A stretch of DNA of 64,000 bases from CAYGWX01 sp964353855 [NCBI: uncultured bacterium] (GTDB lineage: Bacteria; Edwardsbacteria; CAYGWX01), in the NCBI GenBank assembly GCA_964353855.1, contig CAYGWX010000007.1, positions 1-64,000 of the forward strand, read 5' to 3'. Positions 33,839 through 42,952 of the stretch are shown here, piece after piece. Within the stretch, counting starts at the first letter, position 1. Each line of letters starts with the position of its first letter. The notes beneath the pieces were generated by a model that made no database searches, was not told the DNA's origin, and saw nothing but the letters and a program-made list of their open reading frames with translations. The position numbers and the translations under genes are program-made.

Positions 33839-35707
33839 TTAACGCAAGAGGAGTCCTTTCTGGGTTCGGTTTGTACCCAGGGCTTCCAGCCTGTAGAAGT
33901 AAACACCCGAGGCTACGGAACGCCCCTGGGCATCGCGTCCGTCCCAGTCAATATGATGGTTTCCCGCGGAACGTTTCTCCTCCAGCAGGGTCCGCACCAA
34001 AGCTCCCTTGAGGTCGTAGACCGCCAGCCTGACCTTCCCCTCCCTCGGCAGGCTGAAGGATAAGATGGCCGAGGACCTCCCCGGGTTTGGTCGGACCGCA
34101 GCGAAGGAAACCCTACCGGCGTTACCGACAAAATCTTCGCCGGATTCCACGCACACCACGGTCTTGTGCCCCTTCACGCGGATCATGACATCCCGGTTGC
34201 CGTACCTTGAGGGAGCCCACACCCCGGTGAACTCCCAGGCGTTCCGGGAGATCGGAGGGGTGGAGTCCGTGCCCACGGCCGGGGGAGTGGTCGTGTCCTG
34301 GATCCAGGCTACGAAGAACGCCCCCGAGGGGATGACGATATTCTTGGACCTCTGGTCCAAGCCGATCCACCTCGCGCTGGACGGAGTGGGCACGGTATCC
34401 GTTTTCGCCAGCAGATTCCCCGGAGACCCCCCGGGCCCGGAGGCATCGTAGATAGCCGAGATGAACCATCGGGTGCCGGGGTAGATGTACAGGAAAGTGG
34501 AGTCGATTTGCATGGGATACGCTGGGGGCCAGAATTTGTTCCCATAGCCCCCGTAATTCCCCTGCCACGAATACCCCGGTCCGATTAGGAGGTCATACCT
34601 CAGAAGGGCGGGGGAATCCACGCATCCGAACTCGGCGATCTTGTTGTCGTTCAGATTATTGCTGTCGCTGAGCAGGGTAAAAACCGAGAGTGCGTAGATT
34701 CCGGTCGCCGGGGGTACCCAGTCGCCGAATCGAACCGTATCCACCTCATTAGGAAGGGAGGGTGGAGCCGTGACCAATGTCTCCCTCACCACGGTCTGGA
34801 TGGAATCCTCCACCCGTAGGTAGACATCGTAGGGCGCTGGGATTGGCACGTTGCCCTGGTTTTTGACCGTGGCCCAGAGAGGAAGGGTATCGTTCAGCAT
34901 GCGGAAGAAGCCGTGGGTGCCTGTGTTCATTATATCCACCGGTCCGGTGTCAAGGGACTGGTAGTTCGTCGATGTGGGCGGCGTGAACCTAATCACCCAG
35001 AAGTTGGGGATGGGGGTGATGCGCAGGCTCCGTCTCCGTTCGAGGCCCAGGATTCCTGCGTTGTTCTCGATTCCTATCTCCGGGTCGTAGTTGGTGGGCA
35101 CCGTGACCGTGTCATACACGAAGGCAATCGTGGAATCCGACTTTGAGAGGATGACCTCGAAGTTGTTGTTCCCCCGGGCCCCGTTGTTATACCAATGAGG
35201 CACGTTCAGGTAAGCCACGATCAGGGAATCCCGGTTGTTCGTCTTGAACCAAACACGCCCCCTATTGGTGCTCCCGCTGAAGTCCAGGTCGGATTCGTAG
35301 ATCGCCAGGAGGTCGTTCACGTGGGCTGGATCAGGAATGGTATCGAAATTGGCCGCGTTCAACCCCGGCTGTCCGAAGTTGATGTATCCATTCGAACCTA
35401 CGCCGAATTGCGTAACTCGGTACCAGTAGTAGGGAAACTCGAACCCGATCGGAAAGGGACCACCGAAGTTGTCGTCTCCCAGCCCGGTGACCCGGGTCCA
35501 AGTCGTTGTATCCGGCCTAATGAAAGCCCCCTGGATGATGGTGTCTCTCCAGGTGTACCCGTAGCGATCCGGCCCTCCGGTGGAGTCTATTCCTGCCCAT
35601 CGTCCGGGGACGTTTGGCACTCCCGGACGGGATAGGGTTACCGCATTTCCTAAGCTGGCCACGATGAGCACTGCCAGTCCCGCGCACAAAACGGTCCAAA
35701 CCTTCAT
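33839..35707 (-). CDS. Secreted protein with CARDB-like domain and C-terminal sorting domain
   Basis: ATG 35707 follows a strong GCAGGAGGTGCGG site and gives 622 residues with a signal peptide ending GNA. The region 30-260 is beta-rich and resembles the repetitive extracellular domains common in FCB candidate phyla: GYTWRDTIIQGAFI, FPIGFEFPYYW, FGVGSNGYINFG, DPEIGIENNAGI. Residues about 265-370 look like a CARDB-type beta-sandwich (ATVKNQGNVPIPAPYDVYLR, DNKIAEFG). The tail is the long sorting form: VRPNPGRSSAILSFSLPREG, LAVYDLKGALVRTLLEE, ASGVYFYRLEA and LLLR. No catalytic motif is seen; a structural or adhesive surface protein is likely. Confidence 0.85.
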   Translation of the reverse strand: MKVWTVLCAGLAVLIVASLGNAVTLSRPGVPNVPGRWAGIDSTGGPDRYGYTWRDTIIQGAFIRPDTTTWTRVTGLGDDNFGGPFPIGFEFPYYWYRVTQFGVGSNGYINFGQPGLNAANFDTIPDPAHVNDLLAIYESDLDFSGSTNRGRVWFKTNNRDSLIVAYLNVPHWYNNGARGNNNFEVILSKSDSTIAFVYDTVTVPTNYDPEIGIENNAGILGLERRRSLRITPIPNFWVIRFTPPTSTNYQSLDTGPVDIMNTGTHGFFRMLNDTLPLWATVKNQGNVPIPAPYDVYLRVEDSIQTVVRETLVTAPPSLPNEVDTVRFGDWVPPATGIYALSVFTLLSDSNNLNDNKIAEFGCVDSPALLRYDLLIGPGYSWQGNYGGYGNKFWPPAYPMQIDSTFLYIYPGTRWFISAIYDASGPGGSPGNLLAKTDTVPTPSSARWIGLDQRSKNIVIPSGAFFVAWIQDTTTPPAVGTDSTPPISRNAWEFTGVWAPSRYGNRDVMIRVKGHKTVVCVESGEDFVGNAGRVSFAAVRPNPGRSSAILSFSLPREGKVRLAVYDLKGALVRTLLEEKRSAGNHHIDWDGRDAQGRSVASGVYFYRLEALGTNRTQKGLLLR

Positions 35708-35756
35708 TCCGCACCTCCTGCCGATTGAGTTTGAAAGCCCTGCATCTGAACCTAAC

Positions 35757-35786
35757 AATTTACTCCAAATGACCGGGTTTTGTCAA
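35757..35786 (-). promoter_or_regulatory. Promoter of the 33839-35707 gene
   Basis: The minus strand has TTGACA (35781-35786), an 18-bp spacer and TAAATT (35757-35762). Confidence 0.6.
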
Positions 35787-35944
35787 CAACATTTTTTAAA
35801 AAAACCTGTTTCCCCCTTTTTCCTCCTTACGGAAAATTCTGCCACGCCCCCCCAGTGTGAAGCTTAACTTCAATCCTGACAGAGGCTTAACGGCATATCT
35901 CTCCTGTTAGGGCCTTTCTACCATCCCCCTCCCGCTTTTCGCGT

Positions 35945-36021
35945 GAATACTGCGAGAATGCCGTGTGAACACCGCGGGAACACCGCCAGAAGACCGCCGG
36001 AAAGCCGCCGGAACCCTTCCC
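35945..36021. repeat. Tandem array of seven 11-bp units
   Basis: Units start at 35945, 35956, 35967, 35978, 35989, 36000 and 36011, each beginning GAA: GAATACTGCGA, GAATGCCGTGT, GAACACCGCGG, GAACACCGCCA, GAAGACCGCCG, GAAAGCCGCCG and a decayed GAACCCTTCCC. The reverse complement across a unit boundary reads GTTCCCGCGGT, close to GTTCCCGCTAT of the array at 48 kb. Weak further units may lie on both sides (from 35934, to 36032). It ends 28 bp before the insertion element. Confidence 0.82.
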
Positions 36022-36049
36022 GTACCGCTGGTCTAACCTGAGGGCTGCT

Positions 36050-37160
36050 GGAAAAGTTAAGATACATATGCGACAATAGGGAGTGATGGGTCACTCTATC
36101 CGAGTCCGCCGGATATTTGGTAAGATAGAGGGTTATAGGAGGTTTGCGGATATGCTCTATAGCCTTCGGCAGTATGAGGGGAGTGAGGTAGCGAAGCAGC
36201 GGATGCGGATACTGAGATTCTACGAAGCCTACGGGGAGGCGGCGACGGTGGAAGCGTTTGGGGCGGACCGGCGAGTGATCAGCCGGTGGCGGCGGAGGCT
36301 TAAGGAGGGCGGGGGTCGGTTATGTGCCTTGGTGCCCGAGTCGACGCGACCTCATGGGGTAAGGCGATCGACGGTGCCTGAGGAGGTGGTGAGGTTTATC
36401 CGTGGGATGCGGGAGAAGTATCCCCGGCTGGGGAAAGAGAAGCTGAAGCCCCTGTTGGAGCGGTACTGCCGGGAGCGGAGGATGCCATGTCCTTCGGAAT
36501 CGACGATTGGGAACGTGATCCAGCGGCAGGGGTTGTTCTTCTATCGGAAAGGGAGGATCTATCACGATCCCGGCTCTGGCTGGGCGAAGCGCCGGGAGCG
36601 GGGGCCACGGCTCAAGACGAAGCACCCTCTCCGGCCTGCGGGGTTTGGGCACATCGTTTCGGACACGGTGGAGCGGGTGACGGACGGGCTGAAGGACTAT
36701 TTCTACAGCGCGCTGGATGCCCGGTCGAAGTTTGCCCTCACGCTCTGTTACAAGCAGTTGACCAGCCGGAACATGAAGGACTTCTACCAGCGTTTCCTGC
36801 GGGTCTGTCCGTATCCTGTCCGCTCGTGGCAGTCGGATAACGGGCCGGAGAACCGGGGGGAGTTCGAGGAGCAGCTGAAGCGGGAAGAGATCCCCCAGTG
36901 GTTCTCCTATCCCAACTGCCCCAAGATCAACGCCTACATCGAGCGCTATAACCGCACGATCCAGGAAGAGTTCATCGACAACCACTTGGAGCTCTTGGGG
37001 GACAAGTCCCTCTTCAACCGGGAACTGGCAGACTACCTGATCTTCTATAACACCCAGAGACCGCATAAGGCCTTGGGGTTAAAGAGTCCGGTCGAGTATC
37101 TCATCGAACAAGGCCAAATGTCGCATAAGTCTATGACTTATACAGCTGCTTGACTTTTCC
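36050..37160 (+). mobile_element. IS481-like insertion sequence
   Basis: The ends match in inverted orientation in two blocks. The outer block is GGAAAAGTTAAG at 36050-36061 against CTTGACTTTTCC at 37149-37160 (11 of 12). The inner block is TATGCGACA at 36067-36075 against TGTCGCATA at 37119-37127. The right spacer is about 16 bp longer than the left. One transposase gene fills the element. No convincing target duplication is seen in the flanks, so the exact ends are provisional. Confidence 0.7.
36086..37153 (+). CDS. DDE transposase/integrase, IS481-like
   Basis: The 355-residue protein has an N-terminal helix-turn-helix (about 35-75, ILRFYEAYGEAATVEAFGAD then RRVISRWRRRL) and a second winged part (SESTIGNVIQRQGLFF). 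The retroviral-integrase-type core shows all three catalytic acids: the Asp in HIVSDTVERV near residue 195, the Asp in WQSDNGPEN near 252 and the Glu in NAYIERYNRTIQEEF near 290. FYNTQRPHKALGLKSPVEYL is the usual IS481/IS3 C-terminal signature. The frame is intact and full length, so the element may be active. A GTG three bases upstream is an alternative start. Confidence 0.92.
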   Translation: MGHSIRVRRIFGKIEGYRRFADMLYSLRQYEGSEVAKQRMRILRFYEAYGEAATVEAFGADRRVISRWRRRLKEGGGRLCALVPESTRPHGVRRSTVPEEVVRFIRGMREKYPRLGKEKLKPLLERYCRERRMPCPSESTIGNVIQRQGLFFYRKGRIYHDPGSGWAKRRERGPRLKTKHPLRPAGFGHIVSDTVERVTDGLKDYFYSALDARSKFALTLCYKQLTSRNMKDFYQRFLRVCPYPVRSWQSDNGPENRGEFEEQLKREEIPQWFSYPNCPKINAYIERYNRTIQEEFIDNHLELLGDKSLFNRELADYLIFYNTQRPHKALGLKSPVEYLIEQGQMSHKSMTYTAA

Positions 37161-37178
37161 GCCGTTTCCGAGTATCAT
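37150..37178 (+). promoter_or_regulatory. Hybrid promoter: -35 in the IS right end, -10 in the xerC leader
   Basis: TTGACT (37150-37155) lies within the inferred right terminal repeat of the insertion element. A 17-bp spacer separates it from TATCAT (37173-37178), 42 bp before the xerC ATG. Confidence 0.55.
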
Positions 37179-37219
37179 TAAACATCTGTCCGGATCCCGG
37201 TGGACCATTCAACGAACCC

Positions 37220-38122
37220 ATGCAAACCGCGATTTCCCGGTTCCTCTTCCACCTTAAGAACGAGCGCAATCTGTCTCCCGAGACCCTCCGGGCTTATCAG
37301 GGCGACCTGGCCCAGTTCCTGGACTTCGTTACCCAAGAAGGAAAAGTCCCGGCATCTCCCGGGGAAATAGACAGAGGCCGGCTCCGCGGCTTCCTTTCAA
37401 ACCTGCTCCGGCACGGCACGGACCCGGTCTCCATCGCCCGCAAGGCCTCGGCCCTGCGCACGTTGTTCAAATACCTCTGCCGCGAGGAGGTCATCACATT
37501 AAATCCCGCCATCGGCCTCAAGCTACCCAAACGCACCCGTCGTGTTCCCGGGTTCTTGAACGAGATGGATGCTCAAGCTCTCATGTCTGCTCCGGCCTCT
37601 GGCCCCGAAGCGGCGGTGCGAGACCGGGCCATCCTGGAGTTGCTCTATGGCGGGGGCCTTCGCGCCTCGGAGCTGGTTAACCTGAACCTGAGCGATGTGG
37701 ACCTCAAGGGCTCTGCGCTCAAAGTCTCGGGTAAAGGGCGCAAGCAGCGCATCGTCCCCCTCGGTATGTATGCCGTCAGGGCCCTGGAGGCCCATCTCGT
37801 CTCTCGACTACCGAGATCCGAGAGCCGATATCCCGATCCTTTATTCCTTTCCAAATCCGGCCGCCGCCTCACCACTGCCGGCCTCCGCACCCTGGTCAAG
37901 CGGAACATCCGGCGGGTGACGCAGGCCACCAAAGCCAGCCCTCATGTCCTGCGCCACACCTTCGCCACTCATCTCCTGAATCGCGGCGCGGACCTCAGGG
38001 CGGTCAAAGAGCTCCTGGGTCATTCCCGGCTGTCCACGACTCAGATCTATACCCATGTCGCCATGGATCGCTTAAGGAAAGTTTATGACCAAGCCCATCC
38101 CCGCTCCGGAAATGAGGAGTGA
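37220..38122 (+). CDS. xerC: Tyrosine recombinase XerC/CodV-type
   Basis: The 300-residue enzyme has a SAM-like N-terminal core-binding domain (about 1-90, [23 protein letters not shown], split [11 protein letters not shown] and [12 protein letters not shown]) and a catalytic domain. Active-site residues are Arg in [12 protein letters not shown] (about 150), Lys in [14 protein letters not shown], His/Arg in [12 protein letters not shown] (about 240-250), His in [15 protein letters not shown] and the nucleophilic Tyr in that last motif. The length and the following hslV/hslU genes match the codV-clpQ-clpY layout of Bacillus, so it is probably the chromosome-dimer recombinase rather than an element integrase. 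Its 3' end overlaps or abuts hslV. Confidence 0.92.
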   Translation: MQTAISRFLFHLKNERNLSPETLRAYQGDLAQFLDFVTQEGKVPASPGEIDRGRLRGFLSNLLRHGTDPVSIARKASALRTLFKYLCREEVITLNPAIGLKLPKRTRRVPGFLNEMDAQALMSAPASGPEAAVRDRAILELLYGGGLRASELVNLNLSDVDLKGSALKVSGKGRKQRIVPLGMYAVRALEAHLVSRLPRSESRYPDPLFLSKSGRRLTTAGLRTLVKRNIRRVTQATKASPHVLRHTFATHLLNRGADLRAVKELLGHSRLSTTQIYTHVAMDRLRKVYDQAHPRSGNEE

Positions 38123-38127
38123 ACGTT

Positions 38128-38673
38128 ATGAACTATGATCCCCGTCTTATTCGTTCCACGACCATTCTCGGCCTCCGCCACAAGGGAAAGGTTTCCCTGG
38201 GGGGCGACGGCCAGGTCACGCTTCACGAGACCATCGTGAAGCACGGTGCCAACAAGATCCGCCGCCTGAAGGACGACAAAGCCCTCATCGGCTTCGCCGG
38301 CACCACCGCGGATGCCTTCTCCCTGTTCGAGCGGCTGGAGGTCAAGATGGAGGAATACCGTGGCAACCTTTCCCGGGCCGTGGTGGAGTTCGCCAAGGAC
38401 TGGCGCTCCGACAAGGTCCTGAGGCGGCTAGAAGCCCTTCTTGCTGTGGTGGACAAGGAACATTCCTACATCCTCTCCGGCGCCGGGGACGTGGTCGAGC
38501 CCGAGGACGGCATCGTGGCCATCGGTTCCGGAGGTCCTTACGCCCTGGCTGCAGCCCGCGCCCTCAAGGAATACTCCGACCTGGATGCCCCGGGAATCGT
38601 GAGGCGAGCCATCCAGATCGCAGCCGACATTTGCGTTTATACCAACCATGAAATCGTCGTAGAAGAACTGTAG
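38128..38673 (+). CDS. hslV: ATP-dependent protease proteolytic subunit HslV (ClpQ)
   Basis: HslV is the threonine peptidase ring of the HslUV protease. I choose the ATG at 38128, which has GAGGAG eight bases upstream; a GTG at 38119 overlaps the xerC stop but has no separate site. The 181 residues begin with a ten-residue leader, then [19 protein letters not shown], so the mature enzyme starts at Thr11 after self-removal of the leader. The [14 protein letters not shown] motif near residue 130 is typical of the family. The ATPase partner hslU lies 1.1 kb downstream, separated by a glycosyltransferase gene. Confidence 0.96.
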   Translation: MNYDPRLIRSTTILGLRHKGKVSLGGDGQVTLHETIVKHGANKIRRLKDDKALIGFAGTTADAFSLFERLEVKMEEYRGNLSRAVVEFAKDWRSDKVLRRLEALLAVVDKEHSYILSGAGDVVEPEDGIVAIGSGGPYALAAARALKEYSDLDAPGIVRRAIQIAADICVYTNHEIVVEEL

Positions 38674-39770
38674 TGGCCGCTATCCCCTCCCGAGATATAT
38701 CCCGCATCCTCATCACCCGTCTTCGTTTCCTCGGAGATGTGGTTCTTACCACACCCCTCATCCGCGAGGTTCACCGGGCCTTTCCCGAGGCTTACGTCGC
38801 TTATCTCGCTGAGAAGCCTTTCGGTGAGATCCTTAAGAACAACCCACACCTTAAAGAAATAATCTCTCTGGAACGGAAGGAAATCGCCTCGCTTCCCCTC
38901 ACCCGTCGGGCCTTTGCCCATGCGGGTTTCATCAAGAGGCTTAGGGAGGGAAATTTCGACTTGGTGATAGACCTTCTGGGGAACCCGCGCAGCGGCTTGC
39001 TCTCGCTTCTTACAGGCGCAAAATACCGCCTTGGCCCTGCCCGCCGCGGAAGGAGGGCCTACTACACTCACCTCGTTCCCGAGCCCGATGGCCTTCACCA
39101 TCAAATAGAGGCCCATCTCGAGTTCCTAAGGGCCTTGGGCTTGGACCCTTCCGAAGCCGATCTCCAGACGGAAGTCTTCGTATCCGATGAAGAGAAAGAT
39201 GAGGTTCGATCCTTCTTGGCTGACAACCGCCTTTCCTCTCATCCCCTGATCGTCATTCATCCCGGGGCCTCCTGGCCGGCCAAGTGCTGGCTTCCGGAAA
39301 GGTTCGCGCAGGTTGCCACAAGGCTTCAACGCGACTTGAAAGCAAGCACCGTCCTCCTCTGTGGTCCAAACGAACAGGGCATGACTTCAGAGGTGCTCCA
39401 AGCCATGAGGGGCAAACCCCATGTGGCCGAAGGCCTGACTATACGGCAGCTGACTGCCTTGCTCTCGGAGTGCGACTTGTTTATCACCAACGATGCCGGT
39501 CCCTTGCACATCGCCTGCGCCCTCGGCAGGCCGACTCTGGCTTTGTACGGTCCCGGCGACCCCAAAGCTTGGTTTCCTTACCCGTTAAACGATAAACAGG
39601 TCGCCATTCACCGGCCTCCCTCCTGCTGGCCCTGCCATCTGGACGTCTGCGAACCCCTAGACTGCATGAAGGCAATTACGGCAGATGAGGTGACCGAGAA
39701 AGCGAAGGAACTGTTGGCCCTGACCCTCCAACCCACCCCGCGCAACCCCAAAGTTTTATGCCCGACCTGA
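38673..39770 (+). CDS. Glycosyltransferase family 9 (heptosyltransferase-like)
   Basis: This 365-residue protein has the two-Rossmann GT-B layout of GT9. The N-terminal motif is [20 protein letters not shown] near residue 15-35 (the R..ALGD.....P acceptor-side signature). The C-terminal donor-side motifs are [20 protein letters not shown] near 195 and [20 protein letters not shown] near 268. GT9 enzymes add ADP-heptose to the inner core of lipopolysaccharide. A GTG start at 38673 overlaps the last base of the hslV stop, and its 3' end overlaps hslU by 13 bp. It is therefore wedged tightly between the two protease subunits. It is one of three GT9 genes here. Confidence 0.9.
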   Translation: MAAIPSRDISRILITRLRFLGDVVLTTPLIREVHRAFPEAYVAYLAEKPFGEILKNNPHLKEIISLERKEIASLPLTRRAFAHAGFIKRLREGNFDLVIDLLGNPRSGLLSLLTGAKYRLGPARRGRRAYYTHLVPEPDGLHHQIEAHLEFLRALGLDPSEADLQTEVFVSDEEKDEVRSFLADNRLSSHPLIVIHPGASWPAKCWLPERFAQVATRLQRDLKASTVLLCGPNEQGMTSEVLQAMRGKPHVAEGLTIRQLTALLSECDLFITNDAGPLHIACALGRPTLALYGPGDPKAWFPYPLNDKQVAIHRPPSCWPCHLDVCEPLDCMKAITADEVTEKAKELLALTLQPTPRNPKVLCPT

Positions 39771-41113
39771 CTCCCAGGGAAATTGTCCGAGAGCTGGACA
39801 AGTACATCGTCGGCCAGGACAAGGCCAAGCGGGCCGTGGCCATCGCCCTGCGCAACCGCTGGAGGAGGCAGAGGGTGCCTAAGGATCTACGCCAAGAGAT
39901 CATGCCCAACAACATCATTCTCATCGGACCCACGGGAGTGGGCAAGACCGAGATCGCCAGGCGGCTGGCCAAGCTGGCCAATGCCCCGTTTATAAAGGTC
40001 GAGGCCTCCAAGTTCACCGAAGTCGGATATGTGGGGCGGGATGTGGAGGGCATCATCCGGGACCTGACCGAGCTGGCCGTGAACATGGTCCGCTCCGAGA
40101 AAACCCGGGAGGTGCAGGATAAAGCTGAGGAGGCCGCCGAGGAAAGGCTCCTCGACCTTCTTCTTCCCCCGCTGCCTGCCAGTGCGAGAAAGCGTTTGGA
40201 GGAGGCCACTCCGGATTGGGAGGATAAGCAAAGGGAGACCCGAGAGAAGCTCCGAGCCCAACTCAAAGAGGGAAAGTTTGACTCCCGCTCTGTGGAACTG
40301 GCAGTTCAGCAACGGACCCTCCCCTTTGTAGCCGAGGTCTTCACCCCGGCCGGAGTCGAGGAGCTGGACATGAACTTCCAAGAGATGCTGGGCAACATGT
40401 TCCCCAAGCGCACCAAGCGCCGGAAAATGCCTCTTGCTGAAGCTCGCAAAATCCTGGTCCAGGAGGAGGCCCAGAAGCTCGTGGATATGGACGCTGTCCT
40501 CTCCGAGGCAATTGCCAGGATCCAGGAGTCCGGGATCGTGTTCCTGGACGAGCTGGACAAGATCGCCGGAGAGAGGTCCCAGTCCGGGCCAGACGTGTCC
40601 CGCGAGGGCGTTCAACGCGACCTCCTACCGGTCGTGGAGGGGAGCAGCGTAATGACCAAGTACGGTTTGGTCAAGACCGACCACATCCTGTTCATCGCCG
40701 CCGGAGCCTTCCATGTCTCCAAGCCCTCGGATCTGATTCCCGAAATGCAGGGTCGGTTCCCGATCCGCGTGGAGCTTGACCCTCTTAGCGCTGAGGATTT
40801 CGTGCGCATCCTGACCGAGCCCCAGAATGCCCTTCTAAAACAGTACACCGCCTTGCTTGCCACCGAGGGAGTCAGCATCGAATTCACTCCCGAGGCTATC
40901 CACGAGATTGCAAATACCGCGGCCCTGGTCAACGAGCGGACCGAGAACATCGGGGCCAGGCGTCTGCACACGGTGATGACCACTCTTCTGGAAGACATCT
41001 TGTTCTCCGCCTCCGAGGGGAAATACAAGAAGGTCGAGATAACCCCGGAGGAGGTCCAGAAGCGCCTATCCGGGATCGTCCAAGATCAGGACCTGAGCCG
41101 GTATATCTTGTGA
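39758..41113 (+). CDS. hslU: ATP-dependent protease ATPase subunit HslU (ClpY)
   Basis: HslU is an AAA+ unfoldase that feeds substrates into HslV. The 451 residues carry [20 protein letters not shown] at the start, Walker [17 protein letters not shown] (about 51-66), a long I-domain (about 110-230), Walker [14 protein letters not shown] near 258-270, the sensor region [11 protein letters not shown] near 330, and a C-terminal tail SRYIL that inserts into HslV in this family. All key residues appear intact. It overlaps the preceding GT9 gene by 13 bp. Confidence 0.96.
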   Translation: MPDLTPREIVRELDKYIVGQDKAKRAVAIALRNRWRRQRVPKDLRQEIMPNNIILIGPTGVGKTEIARRLAKLANAPFIKVEASKFTEVGYVGRDVEGIIRDLTELAVNMVRSEKTREVQDKAEEAAEERLLDLLLPPLPASARKRLEEATPDWEDKQRETREKLRAQLKEGKFDSRSVELAVQQRTLPFVAEVFTPAGVEELDMNFQEMLGNMFPKRTKRRKMPLAEARKILVQEEAQKLVDMDAVLSEAIARIQESGIVFLDELDKIAGERSQSGPDVSREGVQRDLLPVVEGSSVMTKYGLVKTDHILFIAAGAFHVSKPSDLIPEMQGRFPIRVELDPLSAEDFVRILTEPQNALLKQYTALLATEGVSIEFTPEAIHEIANTAALVNERTENIGARRLHTVMTTLLEDILFSASEGKYKKVEITPEEVQKRLSGIVQDQDLSRYIL

Positions 41114-41121
41114 GGAAGGCA

Positions 41122-42024
41122 ATGGGAGTTCAGCAGGAGGCTTGCGGGAGGGCCTACCGACCGCCTTTCTCCTACTTCTCTTTTACTTTTCTCCTACATT
41201 ACTCCTATCTAGTCGGGAGAGTTTTTACCATAATAATACCCCTCTTCGTCCTGTTTGTTTTCAACTCCGGCTGTGCCAAGAAGGAAGCCAGGCTCTTGCG
41301 CTACACCTTCTCCACCGAAGGGGTGCAACGCTACCGCACTACCCTCACGATGTCCTCCTCCAATGGAGCGGGGACCCAGATCCTCTTGGAGGAGACCCAT
41401 CGCGTTCAGGAGGTCTCCCCGGATGGGAACGCCTGGGTGGAAGTCCGCTTCGACACCGCCCAGGTCCACCTTTCGGATCCCCAGAGCCTGGCCGCCGCCT
41501 TTCTGGCCAGAAGCCTTCAGGGAAAAGTCCTGCGCATTAAAGTGTCGGCAAGTGGCGAGGTGGGAAGCGTCGACGATTCCGGCGCGAAGGGAAGCCCGGG
41601 CGGAATAGACTTGCCCCAAACGTTCTCTCAGGTCTTTCCCCCTCTCCCAGCAACCTCCATACGGCCCGGAGATTCTTGGACCGCGGAACGTACCGTCCCC
41701 GTGCCCTCGTCCCAAATGGATATCGTGAACCGTGTCGCCACAAAATATACCCTCGTGGGGTTCGAGAAGCAGGCCGGCAAGGACATCGCAAGGGTCAAGG
41801 TGAAGACTCATGCCGAACTGTCCGGGAAGAACAAGGAGTCGGGTGCTCAAGGAAAGCTCCGAGGAAAGATAACCGGAGAAGGATTCATCGTATTCTCTCT
41901 CGATGAAGGCCGGCTCATTTCCCTGGAGATGAGGAACCAGACCGAGATCACGTCGCAAAATGAAGAAGGCTATGCCCAAAAAACCGCCACAGACCAGGTG
42001 GTCAAGGTGGAGGCGCTGAAGTAA
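41122..42024 (+). CDS. Lipoprotein, paralogue of the next gene (DUF6263-like)
   Basis: A lipobox FNSGC near residue 50 follows an unusually long N-terminus. The hydrophobic core is VFTIIIPLFVLFVF, so either the start lies further in at a non-standard codon or the signal is extended. I use the ATG at 41122; a GTG at 41110 overlaps the hslU stop. The body matches the downstream lipoprotein segment by segment: LRYTFSTEGVQRYRTTLTM against LSFKFKPGETLKYHTTMDM, VQEVSPDG against VQEVLPTG, ATKYTLVGFEK against TTKYTLLGYEP, and PATSIRPGDSWTAE against PENPVKPGESWSQD. The pair is a tandem duplication. Function unknown. Confidence 0.75.
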   Translation: MGVQQEACGRAYRPPFSYFSFTFLLHYSYLVGRVFTIIIPLFVLFVFNSGCAKKEARLLRYTFSTEGVQRYRTTLTMSSSNGAGTQILLEETHRVQEVSPDGNAWVEVRFDTAQVHLSDPQSLAAAFLARSLQGKVLRIKVSASGEVGSVDDSGAKGSPGGIDLPQTFSQVFPPLPATSIRPGDSWTAERTVPVPSSQMDIVNRVATKYTLVGFEKQAGKDIARVKVKTHAELSGKNKESGAQGKLRGKITGEGFIVFSLDEGRLISLEMRNQTEITSQNEEGYAQKTATDQVVKVEALK

Positions 42025-42089
42025 ACCCCAGAGGAAAGCCCTGGGGCGTTCGCTAATTAAACCTTTTTTGAAAGGAAGGTAACCTGAAA

Positions 42090-42911
42090 ATGCGTTACAA
42101 GCAATGGGGTGTCCTCGTCCTCGTCTTGGTCCTTCTCGCTTTAACCGGATGCGCGAAACAGGAAACCGGAAAAGTTCTTAGCTTCAAGTTCAAGCCCGGC
42201 GAGACGTTGAAGTACCATACGACCATGGACATGAAGTCCACGATGATGGGCCAGAGCTTCCCGATGAAGATGGATCTCGAACAGACCAATACCGTCCAGG
42301 AAGTTCTGCCCACGGGAAGCGTGAGGATCGAGCAGCGCTTCGACAAGGTGGGAATGACCAGCGACGGCCCGATGGGCGCTTTGCTCGGCACGGTCGCTAA
42401 GCAGATGGAGGGCAAATCGTTTCAGATCGTGACCTCGCCCGCCGGAAAGGTGGAGAGCGTCTCGGGCTTAAACGAGCTGGGGGGAATGTCCCAGAGCGGG
42501 ATGGACGTGGACCAGATGGCGAGTCAGTTCTACTCCCCCCTGCCGGAGAACCCGGTCAAGCCCGGGGAGTCCTGGAGCCAGGACAAGACCATCCCCATCG
42601 CCTCCGGGGGCGCCAGCCTCTCCAATCACATCACTACGAAGTACACCCTCTTGGGCTACGAGCCCAAAGGCGGGGCGACCTGCGCCAAGATCAAGACCAG
42701 CGGCACGTTCGATATCACGGGCACCGCCGGCCCTCAGGGCAGCATGAGCGGCAAGGGCACCGTGGAAGGCTTGTGGTATCTGGACCCCGAGGCGGGGAGG
42801 ATGGTGGAGGTCTCAGCCAAGTCCAACACGGCGATGACGGTGACTCCACCCAATGGGATGGCGATGACCATCACCATGGAACAGGACATCAAGGTGGAAC
42901 TCGTCAAGTGA
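42090..42911 (+). CDS. Lipoprotein, DUF6263-like, tandem paralogue of the previous gene
   Basis: The 273 residues have a clear lipoprotein signal: a basic start, VLVLVLVLLALTGC lipobox with Cys at about 21. The body reads as a two-part sandwich with repeated strands (KFKPGETLKYHTTMDM, QTNTVQEVLPTGSVRIEQRF, ISSP-type turns) and a Met/Gly/Gln-rich middle (GGMSQSGMDVDQMASQF). Members of this type are found in several FCB-like phyla beside no constant partner. It sits between its paralogue and argF, on the outer or inner membrane facing the periplasm. No catalytic motif is visible. Confidence 0.8.
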   Translation: MRYKQWGVLVLVLVLLALTGCAKQETGKVLSFKFKPGETLKYHTTMDMKSTMMGQSFPMKMDLEQTNTVQEVLPTGSVRIEQRFDKVGMTSDGPMGALLGTVAKQMEGKSFQIVTSPAGKVESVSGLNELGGMSQSGMDVDQMASQFYSPLPENPVKPGESWSQDKTIPIASGGASLSNHITTKYTLLGYEPKGGATCAKIKTSGTFDITGTAGPQGSMSGKGTVEGLWYLDPEAGRMVEVSAKSNTAMTVTPPNGMAMTITMEQDIKVELVK

Positions 42912-42952
42912 CGATAACCCGTTGAACGAATGCTGAGAGCGACGGAGGACGA

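Larger units (their letters stand above)
35708..36085. other. 378-bp divergent intergenic region
   Basis: No gene supported. From left to right it holds the promoter of the minus-strand sorting-domain gene (35757-35786), about 140 bp without recognised signals, the third 11-bp array (35945-36021), and the left end of the insertion element (from 36050). Confidence 0.7.

Noticed and set aside
42026-42046. Terminator between the two lipoprotein genes
   Set aside because: CCCCAG/CTGGGG can pair, but no T-tract follows directly. It may be a weak attenuator, not a convincing terminator.
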